The position numbers and the translations under genes are program-made. From positions 62,001-126,000 of the forward strand of contig JAAYSF010000071.1 of NCBI GenBank assembly GCA_012523975.1: 64,000 bases of DNA. Direction: 5' to 3'. The notes beneath the pieces are model-generated. The model had not been told where the DNA came from. It searched no databases and saw only the letters and a list, made by a program, of their open reading frames with translations. Positions 43,605-53,878 of this stretch are shown here, piece after piece. This DNA comes from Veillonellaceae bacterium (GTDB lineage: Bacteria > Bacillota > Negativicutes > JAAYSF01). How positions within the stretch are numbered: position 1 is the stretch's first letter; the number at the start of each line of letters is the position of its first letter.

Positions 43605-44396
43605 TTATATGCATTCCTTGGAAATGAGGAATTTAACCAATTCGTCAACTGGTTGTGTTGTGCCGTCAGCTTTCTTCATGATAGTGTCGCGGGAAAGTTT
43701 CGGACTGAATACTTTTACAACACGAGTAGGAGAACCGTTAAGACCTACTTCGGCTTTTTCAATGCCAAGGCCAGCTGTATCGTATGCTGCAATCGGAACT
43801 GTTTTGGCTTTCAGCTTACCGCCCAGAGTAGGCATACCGACTTCATTGATGTCTTTGTTAACGCTGACAAGAACCGGGAACGGTATTTCTACCATTTCAA
43901 AACCACGTTCAACTGTACGTTTAATTACAACACCATTATCTTTTACATCTATAGCCGAAACGTAAGTTTCGCCAGGAATATCGAGGTAATTAGCTACCAT
44001 TACAGCAGTTTGGCCAGTTTCGCCGTCTGTTGCGCGCTCACCGCAAAGAATTAAATCTACGTCATCGCCAGCTTTTCTAACTGCTGCTGCCAGAGCTTTA
44101 CCAGTAGCAATGGTGTCAGAACCAGCAAATTCTCTGCCGGAAACAAGGATACCAGCATCTGCGCCCATAGCAATAGCCTCTTTAAGTGCTTTTTCAGCAG
44201 ACAGTGGTCCCATGCTGATAGCAGTAACTTTAACATCGTTACGGGAATTTTTAATTTTGATTGCTTCTGTTAAGGCGTTTTCATCAAGAGGGTTAATTAT
44301 TACGTCTTTACCGGTACGGATCATTACACCAGTTTCTGGGTCCATCTTTACGTTATCTGTACCAGGAACTTGCTTTACAAAAACAACAATATGCAC
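43605..44396 (-). CDS. etfB: Electron transfer flavoprotein subunit beta
   Basis: The product is about 263 residues, with the EtfB start (HIVVFVKQVPGTDNVKMDPETG), the AMP/FAD loop region (LILCGERATDGETGQTAVMVA) and the recognition-loop region FPVLVSVNKDINEV. With EtfA it forms the Etf heterodimer. Two GTG starts exist (44402, 44396); the second has proper spacing from GGGAGG and gives the usual N-terminus. First gene of the etfB-etfA-dehydrogenase operon. Confidence 0.93.
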   Translation of the reverse strand: MHIVVFVKQVPGTDNVKMDPETGVMIRTGKDVIINPLDENALTEAIKIKNSRNDVKVTAISMGPLSAEKALKEAIAMGADAGILVSGREFAGSDTIATGKALAAAVRKAGDDVDLILCGERATDGETGQTAVMVANYLDIPGETYVSAIDVKDNGVVIKRTVERGFEMVEIPFPVLVSVNKDINEVGMPTLGGKLKAKTVPIAAYDTAGLGIEKAEVGLNGSPTRVVKVFSPKLSRDTIMKKADGTTQPVDELVKFLISKECI

Positions 44397-45110
44397 AATC
44401 ACTTACCTCCCAGTTTATTTTTCAATGTTCCTCGCCTTTTTTCTCCAACACAGATCATTAGTCCGCTGTAATGTAATAAAATTTACAATACGGGGCATGC
44501 TAATACTAGGAATTTTTTTTGTAATTTCCCATATAAAAAATCTTCCCTATAAGTTTTGCTTGTGAATCGAGGCATCTAAAACTTCACGTCATGCACATCA
44601 AAATGAAATGCAAGTCTAAGAACCTTACATTTCTCAAAAATAAACAACCCCCGAATAGTTGTCAACCGCCCAAACAGAGATACGTTATGTACCACCCGGG
44701 AACTTGCCTTGGCTTAACATAAACTTTGCAGCTTAGCGAGCAGCGTTAATTAAAATGATAGCCTAAGCATTGTCAACCAGTGTCAGCAGTGGACGGTTTA
44801 TAAACTTCACAGCAGTATACTTTTTAGAATTCCGTGCGGCCTGAATACGGCCTTGGAGCTAAACTAGCAAGAAACATAAATGGTTTGACGACGGCATGAA
44901 CACTAGTTCAGAACCGTTTAGGAGAAACCCTTGATAGCCATTTTATAATCTGAATGACTTGAAGATCACCCAATATTCAAAATAGCCTCAGTTTTGCTTC
45001 CCGGGTAAAACCTAGAAAACTTACGAATACCACTAATAACTTAGGTGAAACTATGGGGGCTAACCAGATTGTTGGGGTTCTGAGAAATATGTAACAAAGT
45101 TCCGCCTAAC
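44397..45110. other. 714-base stretch with no recognised gene
   Basis: No open frame with a plausible SD, no tRNA and no riboswitch consensus that I know was found on either strand. It contains two promoter-like boxes pointing toward etfB and several short inverted repeats (for example GGCC-N7-GGCC at 44838-44852). It is unusually long for a bacterial leader and may hold an unrecognised structured RNA, operators or decayed sequence. Confidence 0.6.
44637..44665 (-). promoter_or_regulatory. Candidate promoter of the etf operon
   Basis: TTGACA (44660-44665), a 17-base spacer and TATTTT (44637-44642) occur on the minus strand, about 240 bases before etfB. A second TTGACA at 44771-44776 has a weaker TTAATT at the same spacing. 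Confidence 0.4.
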
Positions 45111-45143
45111 AAAAAAGGCTTTGCGGGAAGTCCGCGAAGCCTT
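45111..45143 (-). terminator. Intrinsic terminator of tRNA-Ala
   Basis: On the minus strand AAGGCTTCGCGG pairs with CCGCAAAGCCTT (imperfect) and is followed by TTTTTT, seven bases after the tRNA 3' end. Confidence 0.8.
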
Positions 45144-45150
45144 AGTTCAC

Positions 45151-45226
<76 letters not shown>

Positions 45227-45356
45227 AATTAGGTTCATTCACTATTCCATTATTGGCATTCCTGCTGACATAGATATTATAACTTATCCCATATTATGTG
45301 TCAACAATATTTTGTGTACAAGTGCTCTGTTTTTTTCTAATGGAATACTGTATTTC

Positions 45357-46232
45357 CTAATTGCCTTCGTTTAGATAAGTCCAGCCTGCCCGCTGTTCAA
45401 TTAAACCTCGCTTTAACAGCCGCCCAATAGCACGTTTAAAGGCCGCTTTGCTAATATGAAACTTATCCTTTATTATCTCAGGCGCAGTATTATCGTCGTA
45501 AGGCATTTTACCGCCACGTTCCCGCAAGTGGGCAAGGATGTTGCTTGCGTCAACATCTATTGCATCTTCCTTAAGCGGGCGTACTGAAATATTGATACGA
45601 CCGTCTTCACGGACATATGTAACGCGAGCAGTAAGTTCCTGACCGATTTGGGGCCTAGATGTCATCTCATTTTTATGCAAAAAAGCTATATAGCGTTCTG
45701 GCGTAAATAAAAATGCGCCCTGATCACTAAAATTATAGACAGTTCCTGTAACGGTATCTCCAACCTGAACATCGCTCGCCGGTTTGGAGGCTTGCCTTAG
45801 CTCATCTTCTACTTCCATCGTCACTGCAAGCCGACCTGATTTATCAGTATATAGCTTTACCCATATCTTGTCACCGACAGAAAGCTTTCCGCGCATCTCG
45901 GCAAACGGAAGAAAAATACCGCGCTCAGCGCCTACGTCAACAAAGGCACCATCACGAGTAACATTAACGACCTGAACCCGCGCTACCTGACCCTCTTTCA
46001 TCTTAGGGACTTTCATACTGGCCGTTGTTCTCCCTTTTGGATCACGGTACAGATAAACTTTAACTTCATCACCGATTTTAACAGGCTCAGTTTGCTGCAG
46101 CTTATGCAGTAAAATATCATCGGTTGTGTTGCCTGTACCAGCATCGAGGAAAGCACCCATATCACTAATCCTTACCACCTTTAGTACCGCAACGCTTCCT
46201 GGTACTAAAGCGGAACGTTCAGTTTTGCTCAT
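45357..46232 (-). CDS. cvfB: S1-domain RNA-binding protein, CvfB family
   Basis: The 291-residue protein has three S1-like OB domains (about 10-70, 75-140, 150-215; for example VVNVTRDGAFVDVGAERGIFLP) and a C-terminal winged helix (IIKDKFHISKAAFKRAIGRLLKRGLIE). This is the CvfB/YitL architecture. Such proteins bind RNA and affect virulence-gene expression in Staphylococcus; the role here is unknown. GAAGAGGG precedes the ATG. It lies 14 bases after rsfS and is probably co-transcribed. Confidence 0.92.
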   Translation of the reverse strand: MSKTERSALVPGSVAVLKVVRISDMGAFLDAGTGNTTDDILLHKLQQTEPVKIGDEVKVYLYRDPKGRTTASMKVPKMKEGQVARVQVVNVTRDGAFVDVGAERGIFLPFAEMRGKLSVGDKIWVKLYTDKSGRLAVTMEVEDELRQASKPASDVQVGDTVTGTVYNFSDQGAFLFTPERYIAFLHKNEMTSRPQIGQELTARVTYVREDGRINISVRPLKEDAIDVDASNILAHLRERGGKMPYDDNTAPEIIKDKFHISKAAFKRAIGRLLKRGLIEQRAGWTYLNEGN

Positions 46233-46246
46233 ATATTCCCTCTTCT

Positions 46247-46597
46247 CTATTCACTATATAACTGTGCTTTGGCCTCGCTCCACAGCCGTTCGATATTATA
46301 AAACCGTCGTTCTTCATCAACAAAAACGTGCACAACACAAGTTCCGAAATCCAAAAGAATCCAGCGAGCTTCATTATATCCTTCTTTATGAAGCATCTTT
46401 ATTCCTTGCTCAGCTAACTTTTCGTCAATATTGTCGGCAATAGCTTTAACTTGGGTTGTTGTATTTCCACTGCATATAATAAAATAATCGGTTACTAACG
46501 TAACTTTTTTCATATCTAGGATTTGTATATCAAAAGCTTTCTTATCACTTGCGGCGGCTGCTATCAATTGCGGCATATCGCTAGCTAATTCGGTCAT
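46247..46597 (-). CDS. rsfS: Ribosomal silencing factor RsfS
   Basis: The 116-residue protein contains the RsfS core: DIQILDMKKVTLVTDYFIICSG, GYNEARWILLDFGTCVVHVF and YNIERLW. RsfS binds L14 on the 50S subunit and blocks subunit joining in starvation. ATG at 46597 follows GCAGGAGGG; the longer frame upstream is spacer. It is part of the conserved nadD-yqeK-LCP-rsfS series. Confidence 0.95.
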   Translation of the reverse strand: MTELASDMPQLIAAAASDKKAFDIQILDMKKVTLVTDYFIICSGNTTTQVKAIADNIDEKLAEQGIKMLHKEGYNEARWILLDFGTCVVHVFVDEERRFYNIERLWSEAKAQLYSE

Positions 46598-46734
46598 GTT
46601 GTCCCTCCTGCAAAATAACATTATAAGTAGTTTGTGATAATAACTACTTATTCTATTCTGGCAAATCAAGCACTATCCTGCTAAATTATTACTTTATATA
46701 ATACCCTAAAGGCAGCCTACAATAAAGGCCGCCT

Positions 46735-47697
46735 TCAATTGCTACGCTTATTTTTATCAAATATCCCACTCATTTCAGACGAACGGGAATTAAACATACG
46801 GTCGACTACTTGTGCGATTCGTTCCGTGTCCGGGCTCCAATAGCTTAGTCCTTCATGCGTTACAAAGTTGCCGGGCAGCATTTCGATATGCAGATTTCCG
46901 GAATTTAAACCCTTTAAACTGTAAGCAAGCTTAAGCGCCTGCCCCGGCGGTATATCGGTTTCTACATGTTCCTTAGCCACACTGGCAAGTTCCGGAACTT
47001 TTATAATCAGCCCAGCGTTGAGAACCTCGCTGCTTAACGCTTTGATAAACCGCTGCTGACGTTGAACACGTCCTATATCGCCAAGTTCATCGCTCCGGTA
47101 TCTAATATACTGACCGGATTTACGACCATCCAGATGCTGATAGCCTTTTTGAAGGCTAATCTCAAAATTGGCGTATGGGTCATTATAATGCATATCCCGC
47201 TCGACATAAAGATTTACTCCACCAACAATATCAACAACTTTAACAAAAGTTTGCCAATCGGCAGCCGCATAGTAATGAATCGGCAATTGTAAGAAGTCCT
47301 CTACTGTTTTTGCAGCAAGCCTTGGACCCCCAAAAAAATAAGCATGATTAATCTTGTCGTAGTTCTTTTGCCCCGGAATAATCACCCTTGTATCACGTGG
47401 TATTGACAATAGGTTAACTGTTCCGTCCTCGTTATTAATACTTGCCACAATCATGGTGTCTGAACGCCGCGGTGAATCAGCATTTGTTTCATCGCCGCTA
47501 TCAAGTCCAAGCAGCAGTATATTGGTCCTTCCCGTTGGTTCTTTAGCGGAAACCGTATGCATGCTAGCCGGCACCGCATTGAATGCTATTTTATAAATAT
47601 AGAAAGCCGCCCCGGCAACCGCTGCAATAAACATTATAAAGATAATTAAAACCAGTAGGACTCGCGACCAGCGAACTCTACGGCGAACGGTCCGCAT
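46735..47697 (-). CDS. LytR-CpsA-Psr (LCP) family protein
   Basis: The 320-residue protein has a basic N-terminus, one membrane span (VLLVLIIFIMFIAAVAGAAFY) and an outside LCP domain (NILLLGLDSGDE, RRSDTMIVASIN, LLSIPRDTRV, KINHAYFFGG, DIVGGVNLYVERD). LCP enzymes attach teichoic acids or other glycopolymers to peptidoglycan. In a diderm Firmicute the polymer is not known. GGGGGAG precedes the ATG. It lies between yqeK and rsfS, as in other Firmicutes. Confidence 0.92.
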   Translation of the reverse strand: MRTVRRRVRWSRVLLVLIIFIMFIAAVAGAAFYIYKIAFNAVPASMHTVSAKEPTGRTNILLLGLDSGDETNADSPRRSDTMIVASINNEDGTVNLLSIPRDTRVIIPGQKNYDKINHAYFFGGPRLAAKTVEDFLQLPIHYYAAADWQTFVKVVDIVGGVNLYVERDMHYNDPYANFEISLQKGYQHLDGRKSGQYIRYRSDELGDIGRVQRQQRFIKALSSEVLNAGLIIKVPELASVAKEHVETDIPPGQALKLAYSLKGLNSGNLHIEMLPGNFVTHEGLSYWSPDTERIAQVVDRMFNSRSSEMSGIFDKNKRSN

Positions 47698-47726
47698 TTT
47701 TTCTCCCCCTATACTTATTCAACAAA

Positions 47727-48296
47727 TCATTCAGTTATATTCTTTAAAATTTGGTTACGCCCAGCAACAGTAGCCGGATGAATTAAGCCGCGCTGCTTAA
47801 TAATGTATTCTAAAGTATGATCATAAGCCGCCAAGACAGCATGATCAAGATTATTTTCAGCAATTTGGCGCAGTTTTTCTACACCAGGAAAGTTTCGATT
47901 AGGTTCGATGAAATCTGCTAAATAAACAATCTTAGCCAGCTTGCTCATTGACAGGCCGCCGACAGTATGTTTCTCAATTGCCTCCAGAATTTCTTTGTCC
48001 CTAATTCCATACTTTTCTTCAGCAAGTTTTGCTCCAAGAGCTGCATGAAGCAGGATAGGCTGCAACCGCTCCACTTCATCGATATTAATCATACGTTTTG
48101 ACGCTTCATCAGCAAGCTTTCGGGAAGGTATTTCTCGCGCACAGTCATGCAAAATACCAGCCAATCGGGCCTTATCCTGATCAGCGTCATATTTGCTGGC
48201 TAATAAAACTGCTGTTTCGCTTACCCCATATGAATGAAGCAGGCGTTTGGGCGTTAAAGAAATCTTTAATTTGTCAATAATCGCCTCGAGTTCCAT
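47727..48296 (-). CDS. yqeK: HD-domain hydrolase YqeK (symmetrical Ap4A hydrolase)
   Basis: The 189-residue HD protein has RLLHSYGVSETAVLLA with the first metal His, LAGILHDCARE with the HD pair, and KIVYLADFIEPNR. YqeK enzymes split diadenosine tetraphosphate into two ADP. ATG at 48296 follows AGGTG; a GTG three codons upstream overlaps the SD. It usually follows nadD directly; here an RRM-protein gene lies between. Confidence 0.93.
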   Translation of the reverse strand: MELEAIIDKLKISLTPKRLLHSYGVSETAVLLASKYDADQDKARLAGILHDCAREIPSRKLADEASKRMINIDEVERLQPILLHAALGAKLAEEKYGIRDKEILEAIEKHTVGGLSMSKLAKIVYLADFIEPNRNFPGVEKLRQIAENNLDHAVLAAYDHTLEYIIKQRGLIHPATVAGRNQILKNITE

Positions 48297-48349
48297 TTTT
48301 ATCACCTGTCATGATAAAATTCGCCAATTTTTGCTATATTCCTTCTGCA

Positions 48350-48380
48350 AAATAAAAAGCCTCCCGTTTTTGTAGGAGGC
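48350..48380 (-). terminator. Intrinsic terminator after the RRM gene
   Basis: On the minus strand GCCTCC pairs with GGAGGC across a 10-base loop and is followed by TTTTTATTTT, nine bases after the stop. It separates the RRM gene from yqeK. Confidence 0.8.
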
Positions 48381-48389
48381 AGGTTAAAA

Positions 48390-48641
48390 CTAGCCTTGCC
48401 GCGGTTTCGCTTCGTTGACTACAATTTGACGACCGCCTAGATCTGAACCATTCATAGCATTAATCATGTTATCAGCATCTGCGTCTTCAACTTCTACAAA
48501 ACCAAAACCTCTTGAACGCCCAGTCTCTTTATCGGTTATTATCCTGCTTGAAATTACTGAACCGTGCGGACGGAAAGCGTCTGCCAAAGAATCTTCAGTG
48601 GTGGACCATGGAAGGTTGCCAACATAGAGAGTTTTTGACAT
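48390..48641 (-). CDS. RNA-binding protein with a single RRM domain
   Basis: The 83-residue protein is one RRM fold. RNP2 is LYVGNL (residues 5-10) and RNP1 is RGFGFVEV (about 44-51), both with aromatic residues that stack on RNA. A short tail (KPRQG) ends it. Small RRM proteins of this type occur in cyanobacteria and scattered other bacteria; their targets are poorly known. GAGGTGAG lies upstream of the ATG. It appears inserted between nadD and yqeK with its own terminator, so it is probably a separate unit. Confidence 0.9.
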   Translation of the reverse strand: MSKTLYVGNLPWSTTEDSLADAFRPHGSVISSRIITDKETGRSRGFGFVEVEDADADNMINAMNGSDLGGRQIVVNEAKPRQG

Positions 48642-48751
48642 CTAGGAAAACTCACCTCTTTTTCATGAAATCTAGGGAACCCTTGTTTACATTATCTGCA
48701 AACTAGGTAGTTTTATGCCTGCCTTTATTTGGTACAACCACTGTTAATTGC

Positions 48752-49363
48752 TTAAATATACAGACCTTCTTTTAGAATATAACTTTCTACACTTTCCGGA
48801 ACGACATATTTAATAGATTGCCCTTTTCTAACGCGCTCACGAATATCTGTCGAAGATATCTCAAGTTCAGGTGTTGCCAGACGATGAATTCGTCTCCGCC
48901 CGAGCGTACCGAATCTTTTAATAACATTATCTAAACTGCTTATACACCCAGGCCGGGTTGCGCCAACAAAATGACAAAGCCCAATCAGCTCGTCTATCTG
49001 TTCCCAAGTAGGCAAATCTTGGATTGCGTCCGCCCCGGTTATAAAATAAAGTTCTGTCCTTTTGCCATATATTTTTATCAGTTCTTTAACTGTATCAATT
49101 GTAAACGAAGGTCCGGATCTTTCCAGTTCAATAGGCGATACACAAAAATAGGGGTTCGAGTAAGTCGCCATCACCGTCATAATATAACGATGCATCGCCG
49201 GAGTTACATTTTGGTCTTGCTTATGCGGTGGATTTCCTGCAGGTATAAACAAAACTTTTTCTAGACCGTATTGAATGCGCACTGCCTCAGCGGTAACTAA
49301 ATGGCCAATGTGAATGGGGTCGAATGTACCACCCATTATGCCGATTTTTCGCTTTTCCGTCAT
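48752..49363 (-). CDS. nadD: Nicotinate-nucleotide adenylyltransferase
   Basis: The 203-residue protein has GIMGGTFDPIHIGHL (nucleotidyltransferase HxGH motif), FIPAGNPPHK, FITGADAIQDLPTWEQ and the final ISSTDIRERVRKG. It joins nicotinate mononucleotide and ATP to give deamido-NAD. ATG at 49363 follows GGGAG; the longer frame is spacer. Position matches the obg-proB-proA-nadD series. Confidence 0.95.
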   Translation of the reverse strand: MTEKRKIGIMGGTFDPIHIGHLVTAEAVRIQYGLEKVLFIPAGNPPHKQDQNVTPAMHRYIMTVMATYSNPYFCVSPIELERSGPSFTIDTVKELIKIYGKRTELYFITGADAIQDLPTWEQIDELIGLCHFVGATRPGCISSLDNVIKRFGTLGRRRIHRLATPELEISSTDIRERVRKGQSIKYVVPESVESYILKEGLYI

Positions 49364-49460
49364 ACCAATCTCCCTATTGCAATGTTCGGCTGTCAATATA
49401 TTATTCTTCCCAACATTATACCACAGTAATTAACTATCTCAGTATACCATATTCAATTTA

Positions 49461-49613
49461 CTATAATAATTGAGCTAATAAGCTCCAGATTAAGAAAATA
49501 ACTAGCCCTATTAAAATAAGAGCCCGCAAGTAGTCTTTTATATCATGTCTGGCTTTTGCTGTTTTCTGATAGTTATAGAGTGCCCAAAAATAGCCTGTAA
49601 ATTTTTTATTCAT
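49461..49613 (-). CDS. Small 50-residue membrane protein
   Basis: ATG at 49613 with GGGGTG upstream opens a 50-residue frame (start MNKKFTGYFWALYNY) ending in one hydrophobic span (ALILIGLVIFLIWSLLAQLL). Charge distribution predicts the N-terminus inside. It is not recognised. It lies between proA and nadD on the same strand. Confidence 0.55.
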   Translation of the reverse strand: MNKKFTGYFWALYNYQKTAKARHDIKDYLRALILIGLVIFLIWSLLAQLL

Positions 49614-49700
49614 CTCTAAGCACCCCACCTAATATAAGTATTAATTCCTTCATATGTTACAAAAAGGGGAACCGGCCGGATACTATTAACTGTCGAAAAA

Positions 49701-49734
49701 TTATAAGGCTCTTGTCAATTGCTAAACAAGAGCC
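49701..49734 (-). terminator. Intrinsic terminator after proA
   Basis: On the minus strand GGCTCTTGT pairs with ACAAGAGCC across a 10-base loop and is followed by TTATAATTTTT, 14 bases after the proA stop. Confidence 0.7.
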
Positions 49735-49747
49735 TGTCAAAATATAC

Positions 49748-51001
49748 TCACCTTATTTGACCATCACCGGCAATAACATACTTAATGGTAGTGAGTTCCG
49801 GTAAACCCATCGGTCCGCGCGCGTGAATTTTTTGGGTGCTTATGCCGATTTCAGCCCCAAAGCCGAATTCAAAACCATCAGTAAACCTTGTTGATGCATT
49901 AACATAAACGGCTGCAGCATCGACTTCCTGCTGAAACCGCCGGGCATTATTATAGTTTTTAGTTACGATTGCCTCGGAATGACGTGTTCCATACTTAGCA
50001 ATATGCTCTAGAGCTTCGTTAAGACCTGAAACTACTTTAACCGACAAGATAAGATCATGATATTCAGTTGCCCAATCCTCATCTGCAGCCGGTTTAACGG
50101 CCCTATTATAGACGGCTGTTTTTGGGCATCCTCTGAGTTCTACCCCCGCTTGATTGTATTTTTCAAGCATACTGGGCAGAAACTTGGCTGCAACTGCCTC
50201 ATGTACTAATAAGGTCTCCATAGCGTTGCAAACCCCCGGTCGGGAAACCTTGGCATTGTAAGCAATAGCTTCTGCCATGTTTAAATCAGCCGACTCATCT
50301 ACAAAAGTATGACAGATGCCTGTTCCGGTTTCAATTACCGGTACCGAGCTATTTTCGACTACTGTCTTTATGAGACCCGCCCCGCCCCGCGGAATAATGA
50401 CATCTAGGTACTGATTTAGTTTTAGCATAGCATTAACCGCTTGACGGTCAGTTGTTTCAATAAACTGAATAGCCCCCTCGGGAATCCCGGCGGTATAGGC
50501 CGCCGCTGTAATTACCTTAATTATCGCAGTATTGGAGGCAATAGCTTCCGAACCGCCGCGCAAAATGACGGCATTACCCGACTTTAGGCATAATCCGGCA
50601 GCATCCACAGTTACATTAGGACGAGCCTCATAAATAATACCGATTACACCAAGCGGAACCCTCACTTTCGTGATTTCAAGACCGTTGGGGCGGCGCTTGG
50701 TTCCTAGTCCTTCACCGATAGGGTCAGGCAAAGCTGCTATTTGCCTAAGACCCTCGGCCATTGCTTTTACTCTAGCCTCATTCAAAAGCAAACGATCAAG
50801 TAACGCTTTAGATAACCCTTTGGCCTTCCCGTTTTCTATATCAGTGTCGTTTGCTGCCATAATATCACTTTGAAAGCGCTCCAAAGCATCTGCCATTTCG
50901 ATAAGGGCTTTATCCTTGATAGTTGAAGGCATTACAGCGAGCTTTCTGGCTGCGGTTTTCGCCGTTTTTCCTTTATACGTGAGTTCTGCAGCATAGTCCA
51001 T
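49748..51001 (-). CDS. proA: Glutamate-5-semialdehyde dehydrogenase
   Basis: The 417-residue protein has the ALDH-fold motifs of gamma-glutamyl phosphate reductase: VPLGVIGIIYEARPNVT, CLKSGNAVILRGGSEA, DVIIPRGGAGLI and SRPGVCNAMETLL with the catalytic Cys. It reduces gamma-glutamyl phosphate in proline synthesis. ATG at 51001 follows GGGAGGG. It starts 17 bases after proB. Confidence 0.96.
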   Translation of the reverse strand: MDYAAELTYKGKTAKTAARKLAVMPSTIKDKALIEMADALERFQSDIMAANDTDIENGKAKGLSKALLDRLLLNEARVKAMAEGLRQIAALPDPIGEGLGTKRRPNGLEITKVRVPLGVIGIIYEARPNVTVDAAGLCLKSGNAVILRGGSEAIASNTAIIKVITAAAYTAGIPEGAIQFIETTDRQAVNAMLKLNQYLDVIIPRGGAGLIKTVVENSSVPVIETGTGICHTFVDESADLNMAEAIAYNAKVSRPGVCNAMETLLVHEAVAAKFLPSMLEKYNQAGVELRGCPKTAVYNRAVKPAADEDWATEYHDLILSVKVVSGLNEALEHIAKYGTRHSEAIVTKNYNNARRFQQEVDAAAVYVNASTRFTDGFEFGFGAEIGISTQKIHARGPMGLPELTTIKYVIAGDGQIR

Positions 51002-51018
51002 ATTGATCCCTCCCACCT

Positions 51019-52146
51019 CTAAACTAAAACCACCAAGTTATCGCGATGTATTATTTCATCATAAGGTTTATTTCCTAAAATCTCAGTAATCTCATCGGTG
51101 TGCCGTCCCATGATTTTTCGAATATCATCCGAGCTATAGTTAGAAATGCCGCGGGCAATTTCCCGTCCTGCTTCCGAAACAACTCTAACGGTATTACCGT
51201 GCTCAAATTTGCCATCAATAGCTATAATACCGGCCGAAAGGAGACTGGAACATTTCATAGTAATAGCTTTTTCACAACCACTATCCACTACAACCGAGCC
51301 TTGAATACGCGCCCCGAAAGCCAGCCAGCCTTTACGTGTTTGTAAGCGGTTATGCTTGGCAGGAAATATAGTCCCGATATCGCTGCCCCTAAGAATGTCA
51401 CGAATTGCGCCATCTCGCCCACCTGAGGCAATCAGCATGTTGACACCAGAATTTATAGCAATTTTTGCTGCCTGAAGCTTAGTATACATTCCGCCCGTTC
51501 CGCGCAGCGAACCAGGACCGCCGGCCAAGGCTTCAATTTCAGGCGTAATATCAGCGACCTCACTGATGAGTTTAGCGTCAGGATTTTTTTGGGGATTATC
51601 ATTATAAAGACCTTCTATGTCAGAAAGGATTATTAGCAAATCAGCATCAACAATGCTGGCGACCACGGCTGAGAGCGTATCGTTATCGCCGATTTTTAAT
51701 TCATCGATGGCTACCGCATCATTCTCATTGATAACCGGTATTACACCCATTTTCAAGAGGGTCAAAAGTGTGGTGCGCGAGTTTATATAACGTTTATGCT
51801 TGACTGAGTCTTCACGCGTTAAAAGCACTTGGGCCACAACTTGTCCGTACTCGCCGAACAATTTCTCATATGTATGCATAAGTATGCCTTGACCTACAGC
51901 AGCAGCAGCCTGCTTTTCGGGGATTGTTTTTGGCTTTTCCTTTAGACCTAGACGATCCATCCCGGCCCCCACAGCTCCGGAAGTTACCAAAATTACCTCT
52001 TTGCCTTGATTGGCTAAATCAGAAAGTTCCCGTACCAATTTTTCTATCCGAAAAAAGTTAAGCTTGCCTGTGCTATGGGTAAGCGTGCTTGTTCCTACTT
52101 TTACGACAATGCGTTTAGCCTCAGCTAAACTGGTTCTGGTAAACAT
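51019..52146 (-). CDS. proB: Glutamate 5-kinase with PUA domain
   Basis: The 375-residue protein has an amino-acid-kinase domain (RIVVKVGTSTLTHSTGK, VTSGAVGAGMDRLG, VINENDAVAIDELKIGDNDTLSA in parts, LLIILSDIEGLY, GTGGMYTKLQAA) and a C-terminal PUA domain (about 280-360). It phosphorylates glutamate as the first step of proline synthesis, normally inhibited by proline. ATG at 52146 is near GGGGGAGAGG. Confidence 0.96.
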   Translation of the reverse strand: MFTRTSLAEAKRIVVKVGTSTLTHSTGKLNFFRIEKLVRELSDLANQGKEVILVTSGAVGAGMDRLGLKEKPKTIPEKQAAAAVGQGILMHTYEKLFGEYGQVVAQVLLTREDSVKHKRYINSRTTLLTLLKMGVIPVINENDAVAIDELKIGDNDTLSAVVASIVDADLLIILSDIEGLYNDNPQKNPDAKLISEVADITPEIEALAGGPGSLRGTGGMYTKLQAAKIAINSGVNMLIASGGRDGAIRDILRGSDIGTIFPAKHNRLQTRKGWLAFGARIQGSVVVDSGCEKAITMKCSSLLSAGIIAIDGKFEHGNTVRVVSEAGREIARGISNYSSDDIRKIMGRHTDEITEILGNKPYDEIIHRDNLVVLV

Positions 52147-52168
52147 GGTCCTCTCCCCCACCTACAAA

Positions 52169-52471
52169 TTAAGGTAGTTCTATTTTAGGTTTCTCATGAT
52201 TTTTCTGATATAAAAGCCCGTTACGGCCAATAACCTGGACTAACTCCGCTCTGGCGGCCTTAGATAATTGTGCAATAGCGTCCTTAGGCTCTTCGGAACA
52301 ATTTTGCAGTACCCGAACTTTGATAAGCTCACGAGCGGCTAATGCCTGTTTGGCACTTTCAACTACAGAATCAACGACACCGGCTTTGCCAATTTGCACC
52401 ACCGGATCAATTTCACTGCCCATAGCGCGCAGAAAACGCTTTTGCTTGCCTGTCAGCACACAATCTTCCAA
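52169..52471 (-). CDS. yhbY: YhbY-family RNA-binding (CRM domain) protein
   Basis: The 100-residue protein is a single CRM domain: LTGKQKRFLRAMGSEIDPVVQIGKAGV with the usual GxxG-type loop, and KVRVLQNCSEEPKDA. YhbY proteins associate with pre-50S particles and help ribosome assembly. TTG start seven bases after GGAGG. It lies between obgE and proB. Confidence 0.93.
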   Translation of the reverse strand: MEDCVLTGKQKRFLRAMGSEIDPVVQIGKAGVVDSVVESAKQALAARELIKVRVLQNCSEEPKDAIAQLSKAARAELVQVIGRNGLLYQKNHEKPKIELP

Positions 52472-52483
52472 CGTCTTGCCTCC

Positions 52484-53770
<1,287 letters not shown>

Positions 53771-53878
53771 TTAAGCCAATGTAAATTCTCATTTAGCCTG
53801 ATGACTATTCTTGGATAGAGCTGATACCCCGCCTGAAGCAAAATCTACTTTATTGTAATATGCGCAATAAACAAAAAT

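Noticed and set aside
44397-45110. tmRNA, 6S RNA, RNase P RNA or a cobalamin, SAM, TPP or c-di-GMP riboswitch
   Set aside because: None of the consensus blocks I know for these RNAs was found on either strand.
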